Shown here: positions 25,052 through 32,641 of the stretch, one piece after another | Numbering within the stretch: position 1 is the stretch's first letter | How the letters are laid out: every line of letters begins with the position of its first letter | Source of the DNA: Flavobacteriales bacterium | Lineage (GTDB): Bacteria > Bacteroidota > Bacteroidia > Flavobacteriales_D > Cryomorphaceae | DNA length: 36,002 bases | Direction: 5' to 3' | Assembly (NCBI GenBank): GCA_007125175.1 | Contig: SLDS01000155.1 | Location: 1 to 36,002, forward strand | Program-made: the position numbers and the translations under genes | Notes under the pieces: generated by a model | What the model was told of the DNA's origin: nothing | The model's database searches: none | Seen by the model: the letters and a program-made list of their open reading frames with translations, nothing else

Positions 25052-25093
25052 GCAATGCGCGTGAATCACTCGATGCTCGCGCATTGCTTTTTT
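25052..25093 (+). terminator. Intrinsic terminator downstream of the CotH-domain protein gene
   Basis: GCAATGCGCG (25052-25061) and CGCGCATTGC (25078-25087) form a perfect 10-bp stem with a 16-base loop, followed directly by six Ts. It lies 62 bases after the stop at 24989 and 8 bases before the inverted-repeat element. Confidence 0.85.
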
Positions 25094-25101
25094 CCAGCTT
25101 T

Positions 25102-25259
25102 AACCCGGATAATGCATTAGAAAATCTATTACGTCCTAAAACTGCTTCAAAATAAGGTGTTTCTCCTTCACCGTAGCGATGCTATGCCTCAGTCGTTAAA
25201 ACGGCTTATTTTATCGCAATTTAGCCCTCACTACGAAGTTCTAATGCATTATCCGGGTT
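25102..25259. repeat. 158-bp MITE-like inverted-repeat element
   Basis: Perfect 20-bp terminal inverted repeats, AACCCGGATAATGCATTAGA at 25102-25121 and its exact complement at 25240-25259, enclose about 118 bp. Complementarity continues inside in exact register: AAAATAAG (25149-25156) pairs with CTTATTTT (25205-25212), and 14 of 20 positions match between 25137-25156 and 25205-25224. The apex holds TAGC-GAT-GCTA (25174-25184). The whole unit can fold as one long imperfect hairpin. If the ends are taken one base inward, TTA flanks both sides (25100-25102 and 25259-25261), as a 3-bp target duplication would. It encodes no protein. A non-autonomous mobile element or REP-like dispersed repeat is the best guess; copy number cannot be judged from one window. 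Confidence 0.75.
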
Positions 25260-25368
25260 TAAGGAAATTTATCAGTTTATATTGACCTTTGCTTTTCTCC
25301 TAAGGCCGCTTGTTTTCTTTCACAAAACATTCTTTATCAAGGGGTGTTGAGAACAAAATGGCTCGATA

Positions 25369-25396
25369 TTGCAATCCTGTCATTTTAGTACCTTAG
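25369..25396 (+). promoter_or_regulatory. Promoter of the orphan helical protein gene
   Basis: TTG (25369-25371), a 17-base spacer and TACCTTAG (25389-25396; seven of eight to TAnnTTTG) end 21 bases before ATG 25418. Both elements and the spacing fit a Bacteroidota housekeeping promoter, so the gene is probably transcribed on its own. Confidence 0.5.
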
Positions 25397-25417
25397 CGCA
25401 TAACCAATAAGCAAGCC

Positions 25418-26737
25418 ATGCGATTCCTATCACGCCACAAGAAAGTTCGTGCAAATTACCCCAATGAGGTAGTCATCTATTCAGCTGATTTAAAGTCCAA
25501 ACTCTGCGAGCGCACGGGTAGAGAAATACATTACGACGGCATCGACTTCATCGTTCAAATGACAGTGAACAAAGACCTTGCGAAGGTTATGGAGAAGGAA
25601 GGAGCATCCATTGTGCAGCAGACAATGGTGGATGCCGCCAATAGATCTGTCGACAGCAGCGTGCAGACTTTGGCCAGTTTGATGGCCGTATTCCGCAAAA
25701 AAGTGCAAAGAGCACCCGTGCGTATGGAGAGCAATGGGGAATTTACGGCGCTCATTCAAGCCGAGAATGAGTTGAGGGCCAATTGCAATACGGTGATTCG
25801 AACACTGATGCGAGAGCTTGAGCAAATTCCACAGCGGCAATGGGATCAGTTTGCAAAGTCGCGGACGGAATACCGAAAATACCAGGCCAAGTCGGGCGCC
25901 AAACTGGCCGCTGGCGCTACGGGAGTGGGAGTGAGCGTCGGAGCCCTGGCAGGCAGCGGCGCTACAGGCGGCGCTACACTTGCATTGGGTATCATCGCTT
26001 TGCAGCGCAGCATCGTAGCCCTCTATTCCGAGGTGAAATCCCTCAGCCAAACGGCTGAGCAGGTGCTCGATGCCCTCATCAAGGACATCATCTCACTCAA
26101 TCAGAGTTATGGTAAAAGCAATGGCCGTGTGCGACTGGGCGCCCGGGAGTTTGCTTCATCCGCCATGCGCAGCGTTACTGGCGGCCTCGGCGGTGGCATC
26201 GCTTCAGGCAGCCGTATGCGCGAGAAAGTCTCCCTGCTAAAGGACAAAAAAAACGGACTATTGACCAATTGCTTCACCCTCTCAAGGGAGCTGAATAAGC
26301 AGCTGGACAGCCTGCAACGCATGCGCGCAAAATACATCGACAAGGAGCTCAGTCAGGCGCAGTCGCGCAGGCTGCAGTATTATTTCGATAAAGCCGGTGA
26401 CAAGACCATGATGCTCATTAGTTTTACCAGCGATTACTACAGCCGTTGGAGCAATGTGGGCAGGCTGCTGAATTATCTGGAGCCCAATATTGCTTTTCTC
26501 AATGAAAACAATCCCAAAGGTGCAGCTGTCGCGGGCAGGTTTATGGAGATGCTCACGAGCTTGGGACTGAGCGGCGCATCCGGCGGTATCGATATCAAAA
26601 GTGCGAATACGGCATTTGAGCAAGCAAAGGATATTTCCTTGCTGATCAAGGATGTGGGTATCGAAGCCATCAGTGCGGGAATGGACATCCGGGATGCCAT
26701 CAATGAGAATGGCCCCCGATCCACGAGCATGGCCTGA
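25418..26737 (+). CDS. Unknown helical protein with central Gly-rich hydrophobic hairpin
   Basis: I do not recognise the family of this 439-residue protein. There is no signal peptide; the start MRFLSRHKKVRANYPNEVVI is basic. The body appears mostly helical and polar: residues about 50-157 and 270-345 are long amphipathic, coiled-coil-like stretches rich in Lys, Glu, Gln and Arg. In the centre (about 158-205) is a Gly/Ala-rich hydrophobic segment, GAKLAAGATGVGVSVGALAG followed by SGATGGATLALGIIALQRS, long enough for a helical hairpin. Soluble helical bundles with a buried hydrophobic hairpin are the hallmark of ClyA/Hbl/XaxA-type alpha-pore-forming proteins. The resemblance is architectural only. 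A second Gly-rich patch lies near 255-268. The gene has its own promoter, no operon partner, and converges on yajQ. A cytoplasmic scaffold or a membrane-remodelling protein is also possible. Confidence 0.7.
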   Translation: MRFLSRHKKVRANYPNEVVIYSADLKSKLCERTGREIHYDGIDFIVQMTVNKDLAKVMEKEGASIVQQTMVDAANRSVDSSVQTLASLMAVFRKKVQRAPVRMESNGEFTALIQAENELRANCNTVIRTLMRELEQIPQRQWDQFAKSRTEYRKYQAKSGAKLAAGATGVGVSVGALAGSGATGGATLALGIIALQRSIVALYSEVKSLSQTAEQVLDALIKDIISLNQSYGKSNGRVRLGAREFASSAMRSVTGGLGGGIASGSRMREKVSLLKDKKNGLLTNCFTLSRELNKQLDSLQRMRAKYIDKELSQAQSRRLQYYFDKAGDKTMMLISFTSDYYSRWSNVGRLLNYLEPNIAFLNENNPKGAAVAGRFMEMLTSLGLSGASGGIDIKSANTAFEQAKDISLLIKDVGIEAISAGMDIRDAINENGPRSTSMA

Positions 26738-26755
26738 GCCTGAGCCTGAGCCCGA
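26732..26755. repeat. GCCTGA hexanucleotide repeat across a stop codon
   Basis: Three perfect GCCTGA units and one GCCCGA run through the TGA stop (26735-26737) of the preceding gene into the 21-base spacer before yajQ. Each unit repeats an in-frame TGA, so unit loss or gain would not extend the protein. Confidence 0.8.
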
Positions 26756-26758
26756 ACC

Positions 26759-27247
26759 TTATTTCATGTTGATATACTGCAGCGGCATTCCAAAGTCTGA
26801 CTTTTTGCACAGAGCGATCACTTCCTGAAGGCTATTGATGCTTTTGGAGCTCACCCGGATTTGATCCTCCATCACTTGGGTATCCGCTTTTATTTTGGCC
26901 GCTTTGATGGCTTTGGTGATCTTTTTGGCGGTTTCGCGGTCAATGCCTTGCTTGATGGGGATTTCTTTTCGCATCAGCTTGCCTGTGGCATAGGGTTCAT
27001 TGCTCAAGTCGAGGCTTTGAGGCTCGATGCCCGCCTTGTTAAAGCGGCTTAGCAGTACTTTCTCAATCTGGTCGATGCGAAAATCGCTGTCCGTGATGAT
27101 CTGCACCACAAGGCTTTTCTTATCAAGACTCACATCGCTCTCGCTTCCGCGAAAATCGTAGCGATTGGCAATTTCCTTTTTTGCGGCATTTACCGCATTA
27201 TCGGCGTTTTGTGCATCTACCTTGGAGGCTATATCAAAGCTTGGCAT
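26759..27247 (-). CDS. yajQ: YajQ family nucleotide-binding protein
   Basis: A 162-residue protein of the YajQ (DUF520) family. Diagnostic stretches are MPSFDIASKVDAQNADNAVN at the start, then KEIANRYDFRGSESDVSLD, RRF-like LLSRFNKAGIEP, MRKEIPIKQGIDRETAKKI and KIKADTQVMEDQIRVSSKS, ending with LQYINMK-type residues. Known members bind nucleotides, and in Xanthomonas a homologue binds cyclic di-GMP and acts with a transcription regulator. The cellular role in Bacteroidota is unsettled. The frame is open upstream to 27424, but family length (about 163) and the MPSFDI start fix ATG 27247. A -7-like box at 27292-27299 supports independent transcription. It converges on the orphan gene with only 21 bases between stops. 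Confidence 0.95.
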   Translation of the reverse strand: MPSFDIASKVDAQNADNAVNAAKKEIANRYDFRGSESDVSLDKKSLVVQIITDSDFRIDQIEKVLLSRFNKAGIEPQSLDLSNEPYATGKLMRKEIPIKQGIDRETAKKITKAIKAAKIKADTQVMEDQIRVSSKSINSLQEVIALCKKSDFGMPLQYINMK

Positions 27248-27291
27248 CTTGAGTGGGTTTTGGGATTGATCAAATGGGAATCCGGCGCGGA

Positions 27292-27299
27292 CGAAGGTA
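27292..27299 (-). promoter_or_regulatory. -7-like box upstream of yajQ
   Basis: On the minus strand TACCTTCG, seven of eight to TAnnTTTG and preceded by TTTTTG, lies 44 bases upstream of the yajQ ATG. The box falls inside the rejected 5' extension of the frame, which favours the short start. No -33 TTG at standard spacing. Confidence 0.4.
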
Positions 27300-27386
27300 C
27301 AAAAAGAGCATTTGCCGCAGGCATCACTGAAGGCCTCATGCAATGCGGCTAGCGGATTCCTTACGTATGGGATGGATGGACAGACA

Positions 27387-28505
27387 CTAATGCGGGCGCA
27401 AGTAGATGCGCGTGCTAATGGCATGGTGATCGCTCACCGCCTCATCATGGGTGGTGTAGCCGCGCGAATCGAAGCGCTTGTCGTGAAAGATGTAATCAAT
27501 CCGAAAAGAGGGAAAACGACCGATGTAGGTATTGCCGATTCCCCAGCCACCACGGCGAAAGCTATCCACCAAATTGCGGCTTAATCGCCCATAAGTGTAT
27601 GAGACGGGAGTGTCGTTCATATCTCCGCAAAAGATGATGGGGTGGGGAGAGGACTCCATGTGCTCCAGAATAGACCCAATTTGCACAGCCCGGTTGCGGT
27701 AGGCCGAGGCGAGGCGTTCTATGATGTTCACACCTTCCTTCAGCTGGGCATTTCCCTCTCGGGGCTGATTCATGATCTCTTCGATAAACTGATAATTCTC
27801 GTCCGAAAAGCGAATCGAAGCCACATGGGCATTGTACACCCTCACCGTATCGCCATCCACATCGATGTCGGTGTATATGCACACATTGCTGCGCTCTCCG
27901 GCAAAATCGATCCGCCCTTGCTGCAGTATGGGGTACTTGCTGAGGATGGCGATTCCGTAATGCTGATTGTCATGAACAGTGGCGGTCACCTCCTCATAGA
28001 GGTATTTTGCCTTGAGCAATGTGCGCAAGGTGTGTCGCACCTCGAAGGTGCCCGGCTCACTGTGGTGAAAGAACTCCTGAAAGCACATCACGTCGGCGTC
28101 GATTTTTTGCAATCGGGCAAACATGCTGTCCCGGTCGGCGAGGTTGGTGCGCCAATTGTACCAGCCGAAGAGCCGCACATTGTGCGAGAGCACCTTGATG
28201 GATTTGCCTTCGGGAGCCTTGCCGAATTGTATCGGTATAGGTTGGAAATATGCGAAGAGGTGGTTGGCACCCAAGGCGATCGTAATGAAGGAGATCAGCG
28301 CGAGCCTGCGCTTTACGAAGAGCCAAAAGACGATAAACAGCAGGTTGCAAAAGAGTAGGGTGCCGAAACCGATGCCAAAAAAGGGGAGAAATGCCACCTT
28401 GAGGGGGCTGATGTGAGCGGCCAGATAGGAGAGGAGCAAGGCTGCTGCGAGCACCGCATTGATGGCAATGAGCACAGATTTGCTGAAAAGGCGGAGGGCA
28501 CCCAT
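27387..28505 (-). CDS. Endonuclease/exonuclease/phosphatase family membrane protein
   Basis: A 372-residue protein. Three hydrophobic segments at the N-terminus (about 8-30, 36-64, 68-88) anchor it in the inner membrane. An EEP catalytic domain (about 103-372) follows with VLSHNVRLFGWYNW (Asn), CFQEFF (metal-binding Glu), VRVYNAHVASIRF, IIFCGDMNDTPVSYTY (catalytic Asp-x-Asn), SFRIDYIF and VSDHHA (terminal Asp-His pair). All key residues of the DNase I-like fold are present. The domain probably faces the periplasm, acting on phosphodiesters or lipid/phosphate substrates rather than chromosomal DNA, but this is inference. It is the last gene of the mutL operon, starting 9 bases after the preceding rhomboid stop. 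This neighbourhood is recurrent in Bacteroidota. Confidence 0.9.
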   Translation of the reverse strand: MGALRLFSKSVLIAINAVLAAALLLSYLAAHISPLKVAFLPFFGIGFGTLLFCNLLFIVFWLFVKRRLALISFITIALGANHLFAYFQPIPIQFGKAPEGKSIKVLSHNVRLFGWYNWRTNLADRDSMFARLQKIDADVMCFQEFFHHSEPGTFEVRHTLRTLLKAKYLYEEVTATVHDNQHYGIAILSKYPILQQGRIDFAGERSNVCIYTDIDVDGDTVRVYNAHVASIRFSDENYQFIEEIMNQPREGNAQLKEGVNIIERLASAYRNRAVQIGSILEHMESSPHPIIFCGDMNDTPVSYTYGRLSRNLVDSFRRGGWGIGNTYIGRFPSFRIDYIFHDKRFDSRGYTTHDEAVSDHHAISTRIYLRPH

Positions 28506-28514
28506 GCCACAAAT

Positions 28515-29444
28515 CTACTTTTTACTCGCTTTGAATAGAAATTCCTTCTCCGATTTGGTGAGGCTGTCGTATCCGCTCTGGGAAATCTTGTCGAGTATGG
28601 CATCGATTTTTTCCTGCTCCTCCTTTGCTTTTTTGCGCGCCGATGGGCTGCTGCCACCACTTGCGCCGCTTCTGGCTGCGCTGCTGCCGCTACCCTGTCT
28701 TGCTGCTTTTTGGCTGCCTTTGCTCACCTTCATCTTTGGGCTTGGCTTGATGAGCTCCCTGAAGAATCCCACCACCGACCAGAAGCCCTTGGACCAGTCA
28801 CTGCCTTGCTTCAGGGCCGTGCTATAGCCATAGCCCAGCGCTGCACCGCCGAGGTGCGCGATATGCACGCCACTATTGCTCCCATCCAAAAAGAGGATGT
28901 CGAGCAGTACGAAGAATATGGCAATGTACTTGAGCTTCACATTACCGAGCAGGATAAGCCGCAATTCGAGATTGGGCGTGTAGGTGGCGATGGCCACCAA
29001 TATGGCAATCACCGAAGCCGATGCACCATAGATGATGCTCTTGCTTCCCGCAAAAACGGGAAAGAGATTGTAGGCCGCGAAATAGGCCAGAAATCCGGCA
29101 ATGCCCCCGAGAAAGTACACGGCGATCATGCGGCGGGCATTGAGCAAATCGGCAAAGATGCGCCCGGAGAAGTAGAGCACAATCATATTGCCCAGCAAGT
29201 GAAAGAGGCCAATGTGCATGAACATGTAGGTGATAAGAGTCCATGGCTTGTAGAGCATGCCTTCCGGGCTTGCCGTGCCTGCCAGCCATGGAATCACCGC
29301 CTCCTTCACGGGGCTTTGGAAGAAGAAACCGAAAATACCCAGCAGGGTCAGGGCCAGAAATACACCCACATTGATGAATATCAGCCTCAGGGTGATATCC
29401 CCCTTGTGCCAGGAGTATTTGATATCGTCGAAAATGGATGCCAT
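28515..29444 (-). CDS. Rhomboid family intramembrane serine protease with C-terminal DUF6576-like tail
   Basis: A 309-residue membrane protein. Rhomboid landmarks: YMFMHIGLFHLLGNM (the H-x3-HL-xx-N motif of TM2), the nucleophile loop IYGASASV with Ser142, and the base in HIAHLGGAALGY (His197). The usual GxSG is GASA here, with Ala replacing the last Gly. About six membrane helices end near residue 210. A Ser/Lys/Gly-rich linker (235-270) and a conserved-looking tail (EEQEKIDAILDKISQSGYDS, LTKSEKEFLFKASKK) follow, matching the DUF6576 tail seen on Bacteroidota rhomboids. Rhomboids cut transmembrane helices of substrate proteins; the substrate is unknown. It lies directly after the second rhomboid with one base between, so the pair is coupled. 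Confidence 0.92.
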   Translation of the reverse strand: MASIFDDIKYSWHKGDITLRLIFINVGVFLALTLLGIFGFFFQSPVKEAVIPWLAGTASPEGMLYKPWTLITYMFMHIGLFHLLGNMIVLYFSGRIFADLLNARRMIAVYFLGGIAGFLAYFAAYNLFPVFAGSKSIIYGASASVIAILVAIATYTPNLELRLILLGNVKLKYIAIFFVLLDILFLDGSNSGVHIAHLGGAALGYGYSTALKQGSDWSKGFWSVVGFFRELIKPSPKMKVSKGSQKAARQGSGSSAARSGASGGSSPSARKKAKEEQEKIDAILDKISQSGYDSLTKSEKEFLFKASKK

Positions 29445-29445
29445 G

Positions 29446-30204
29446 CTAAAAGTAGTTCTGCCTGTTTTGCTCTTGATTGCTCCAGTATTTGATCAAAATG
29501 TAGCCGAATACCATGCCACCGAGGTGGGCAAAGTGGGCCACATTGTCTCCCGGCCTATTGGCCAATCCTGCAAAGAGCTCAAAAGCACCGTAGATCATCA
29601 CAAAATACTTGGCCTTGATAGGCACAGGAAAGAACAACATAATGAGCCTTGTGTTTGGAAACATCATGCCAAAAGCGAGCAATATGCCAAAAACGGCTCC
29701 CGAGGCACCTACTACGGGGATATTGTAGATGAGGTTGAGCTGGGCCAGCTTCGGATTGCTGTAGTTTTTACCCTGTTGCAATACTCCCGTACCATCGCGC
29801 TTCACCATCTCCACTTGATCCGCGCCTATCTCTGCTATAATTTGCTGGGCTTCCCAGGCTACCACGCCGTAGTGCAGTACGAAGGCTCCCAGCCCTGTAA
29901 TCATGTAGTAAATGAGGAAACGCTTGGGGCCCCATACCCGCTCTATAGCCGTGCCAAACATCCACAGGGCAAACATATTGAAGAAGATGTGGGCGAAATT
30001 GGCATGCATGAACATGTGTGTAATCACCTGCCAGAGCCTGAAGTGGGGCGAATCCCAGTAAAAGGCTCCCAGGATGCGGCTCAAATCCACCTGCTGTCCA
30101 CTAAAGGTGATGCTAGCCAGAAAAAACAGCCCATTGATGATCAAGAGGTTCTTGACCACGTCAGGCATGTTTCCAAAGGCACTCGGACTGCGAAAGGCGT
30201 TCAT
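29446..30204 (-). CDS. Rhomboid family intramembrane serine protease (canonical motif)
   Basis: A 252-residue membrane protease. THMFMHANFAHIFFNMFALW carries the TM2 H-x3-H-xx-N motif. VVGASGAVFGILLAF contains nucleophile Ser168 in canonical GASG. HFAHLGGMVFGY gives base His227. A polar loop of about 40 residues (116-158) sits between helices 3 and 4, larger than in E. coli GlpG. It lacks the long C-terminal tail of its neighbour. The ATG at 30204 overlaps the mutL TGA (ATGA), so it is translationally coupled to mutL. Two dissimilar rhomboids side by side may form a pair or have distinct substrates. Confidence 0.94.
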   Translation of the reverse strand: MNAFRSPSAFGNMPDVVKNLLIINGLFFLASITFSGQQVDLSRILGAFYWDSPHFRLWQVITHMFMHANFAHIFFNMFALWMFGTAIERVWGPKRFLIYYMITGLGAFVLHYGVVAWEAQQIIAEIGADQVEMVKRDGTGVLQQGKNYSNPKLAQLNLIYNIPVVGASGAVFGILLAFGMMFPNTRLIMLFFPVPIKAKYFVMIYGAFELFAGLANRPGDNVAHFAHLGGMVFGYILIKYWSNQEQNRQNYF

Positions 30205-32057
30205 AGGGATTTAAATTTTTTCTTCAAGTCTTCCATGGTTAGTGACAGCAAGGTGGGCTTGCCCCAAGGGTCGATTTGCGGTTGCCCGCATGCAAAGAGG
30301 CGATCGATGAGGTCGAGCATTTCCACACGTTCCATGCGCTTACCTGCCTTTGCCGAAAGGCTGCGGGCCAAGCTCCGCGCGAGTCGTTCGGAGCGGCTGT
30401 TCGCGAGCTTGTCCGAGTGGTGCTTGAGCTGTTCCAGCATGGTTTCAATGAGGTGTTCTACGGGTATGTTACCGGCTTCGGCGGGCACACCATTGATCAC
30501 CACATCGCTGCCCCCAAAAGCATCTATGGTAAAGCCCAGTTTGCGCAAATCTTCGGCCATATCTTTCAGCAAGGCCGCATCGGCAGGGCTCAGCTGCACC
30601 GTTTCTGGAAAGAGCAGTTGCTGGCTCCTCACACCTTCGCGTTCCAACTTGCCCAAATACTCCTCATACAGCACACGCTCATGCGCCCGCTGCTGGTCGA
30701 TGATCACCAAACCCGACTTGATGGCGGTGAGCAGGTAGCGCAAGTGCAGCTGAAATACTGGGCGCTGTGCCTCACTGTCGCCCATGCTATCGCCAATGAT
30801 CGCAGCTTGCTGTGGCAGCATTTCTCCATCGCCTTCTCCTCCCGGGTCTTCTCGGGTGATGGCATAGAGTTCTTCCCAGTTTCCTGCAAATTGGCCACTA
30901 CCGCTCATCCTCACGGCCTGTGAAGCCGATCGCGTGCCGCTTTCCTTCTCTTTGTTAAAAGGATTGAATTCGAGGTCTTTGTGTTGAGGTGCCCCGATGG
31001 ATACATTTCCAGAAATGGGAGCCACATTGAATATATCTTCCTGCTCAAAGTCGAGGCTTGGCGAAATATTGTACTTGCCAAGGCTGTTCTTTACCGCCGA
31101 TCGGATAATGGCGTATATAGAGCGCTCTTCGGCAAATTTGATCTCAGTCTTGGTAGGGTGTATGTTGACATCAATACTGGCGGGATCCAGGCTGAGGTAG
31201 ATGAAGTAGCTAGGGTGGCTCTCCCGAGCAATGAGCTCTTCAAAGGCCGAATTGACGGCATGGTGCAAATAGCTGTTCTTGATGAAGCGATCGTTGACGA
31301 AAAAGTACTGCTCTCCCCGTGTCTTTTTGGCGTACTCGGGCTTGCCGATAAAGCCGTGCAGACTCACGATGGCTGTTTCTTCCTTCACGGGTACGAGCCG
31401 CTCATTGTATTTGGCGCCAAATACATTGACGATGCGCTGCCGAAGGGCTGAAGCCTTGAGCTTGAAGAGCTCGCTGCCATTGTGATCCAGTTCGAATGAA
31501 ATGTCGGGATGTGCGAGGGCCACCCGTTCAAACTCCTCCACGATGTGCTTCATCTCCACCTGATCTGACTTCAGGAAATTACGGCGCGCAGGGGTGTTGT
31601 AGAAGAGATGCTTTACCGCCACCGAAGTGCCTCCCGGAGTGCTGCAAGGTTCTTGCTCCATCACTTGACTTCCCTCGATGCGTATGCGGGTGCCCAGGTC
31701 GCGCTCGCTGAGGCGGGTCTTGAGCTCCACCCTGGCAATGGCCGCGATGGAGGCCAATGCCTCACCCCTGAAGCCCTTGGTGCGGATGTGCCAAAGTTCA
31801 TCGGCCGAGCGGATCTTGGAGGTGGCATGGCGCTCAAAGCTCATGCGCGCATCTGTGTCGCTCATCCCGCAACCATTGTCGATCACCTGTATGAGGGTCT
31901 TACCGGCATCCTTCACAAAAAGCTTGATATCGCTGGCTCCGCTGTCTATGGCATTTTCGAGCAGTTCCTTTACAGCCGAGGCGGGCCGCTGCACCACCTC
32001 GCCGGCAGCAATCTGATTGGCAACAGAGTCGGGAAGAAGCTGAATGATATCAGGCAT
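30201..32057 (-). CDS. mutL: DNA mismatch repair protein MutL
   Basis: A 618-residue mismatch-repair ATPase that links MutS recognition to downstream excision. The N-terminal GHKL ATPase has ELLENAIDSGA, VIDNGCGM, RHATSKI and TKGFRGEALASI. The transducer domain has VKHLFYNTPARRNFLKS, QYFFVNDRFIK and VDVNIHPTKTEIKF-like sequence. A disordered linker (about 350-440) leads to the C-terminal dimerisation domain. The endonuclease motif DQHA-x2-E-x4-E of nicking MutL proteins reads DQQRAHERVLYE (Asp454, Gln456, Glu460, Glu465), and the CPHGRP-like motif is DPWGKP, so nicking activity is uncertain. The frame is open to 32177, but ATG 32057 gives the family start MPDIIQLLPDSVANQIAAGE and overlaps the upstream stop by one base (TAATG). 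mutL leads into the rhomboid genes. Confidence 0.97.
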   Translation of the reverse strand: MPDIIQLLPDSVANQIAAGEVVQRPASAVKELLENAIDSGASDIKLFVKDAGKTLIQVIDNGCGMSDTDARMSFERHATSKIRSADELWHIRTKGFRGEALASIAAIARVELKTRLSERDLGTRIRIEGSQVMEQEPCSTPGGTSVAVKHLFYNTPARRNFLKSDQVEMKHIVEEFERVALAHPDISFELDHNGSELFKLKASALRQRIVNVFGAKYNERLVPVKEETAIVSLHGFIGKPEYAKKTRGEQYFFVNDRFIKNSYLHHAVNSAFEELIARESHPSYFIYLSLDPASIDVNIHPTKTEIKFAEERSIYAIIRSAVKNSLGKYNISPSLDFEQEDIFNVAPISGNVSIGAPQHKDLEFNPFNKEKESGTRSASQAVRMSGSGQFAGNWEELYAITREDPGGEGDGEMLPQQAAIIGDSMGDSEAQRPVFQLHLRYLLTAIKSGLVIIDQQRAHERVLYEEYLGKLEREGVRSQQLLFPETVQLSPADAALLKDMAEDLRKLGFTIDAFGGSDVVINGVPAEAGNIPVEHLIETMLEQLKHHSDKLANSRSERLARSLARSLSAKAGKRMERVEMLDLIDRLFACGQPQIDPWGKPTLLSLTMEDLKKKFKSL

Positions 32058-32377
32058 TAGAGTAGGAAGTCGAATTTGGAGTAGAGGATGTAGAGCAAAA
32101 TGATCAGAGCCGCCAAAATTAGCAAAAGCCTTCTTCCTGCATTGCGGTTTTGTCGCCTGGTTTCGCGGCGGGCCCATGAGTTGTGTATGCTTTCCCGCAA
32201 ATGGGCTTCGTAATTTTTTCCGAGCCTTTTTTCCGTTTCGAGTTCCCGCTCGATCTCCTTGCGCCGCTTTTCCAGACGCTCTTTTTGCTCGTCGTAGTAG
32301 CGGGGGTGATAATTAAACTTCCTGGGCTGGTTGTATTTGCCAAGTTTGAATAAGGATGGTATGCGGGGTATTCTCAT
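32057..32377 (-). CDS. Small tail-anchored membrane protein upstream of mutL
   Basis: A 106-residue basic protein. It starts MRIPRIPSLFKLGKYNQPRK, then FNYHPRYYDEQKERLEKRR, a charged helical stretch (about 28-75), a run of Arg, and a C-terminal membrane helix (about 84-102). Similar small proteins with a PRxFxYxPRYYD motif sit next to mutL and rhomboid genes in many Bacteroidota and are of unknown function; some databases mislabel them as riboflavin synthase. The stop overlaps the mutL start by one base, so it is the first gene of the operon running down to 27387. An RNA-binding, ribosome-like or membrane adaptor role could be imagined from the basic N-terminus, but nothing shows it. Confidence 0.85.
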   Translation of the reverse strand: MRIPRIPSLFKLGKYNQPRKFNYHPRYYDEQKERLEKRRKEIERELETEKRLGKNYEAHLRESIHNSWARRETRRQNRNAGRRLLLILAALIILLYILYSKFDFLL

Positions 32378-32641
32378 TTCTTAGTCTCAATCTACTGCAA
32401 TGCAATGCTCCATATGGGCAAAATGTTTCAATTGGGCTTTGCTCCCTGTCAGCTTGACGCTTGCAGTGCTTTGCACGCTTTATGTTTTGCCGAAAGGCTG
32501 TACCCGCCCCTGGCAGTACAAATGTACAATCTCTCAATGCAATATCTGGACAAAAATGCGGTTTGATAGTATGGCACGAGCCTTGCCGCAAGGGCTTTTG
32601 AATTTTTGTGAATCTGCGTGCGGATTGCTGCCTGTAGGTTG

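Noticed and set aside
25102-25259. CRISPR repeat or tRNA-like structure
   Set aside because: One pair of inverted ends, not spaced direct repeats; no cloverleaf or anticodon arm.
27248-27424. 59-residue N-terminal extension of yajQ
   Set aside because: YajQ family length and the MPSFDI start fix the ATG at 27247; a promoter-like box lies in the extension.
29257-30738. 493-residue plus-strand frame opposite the rhomboid and mutL genes
   Set aside because: Runs antisense across three conserved genes and their boundaries; no domain seen.
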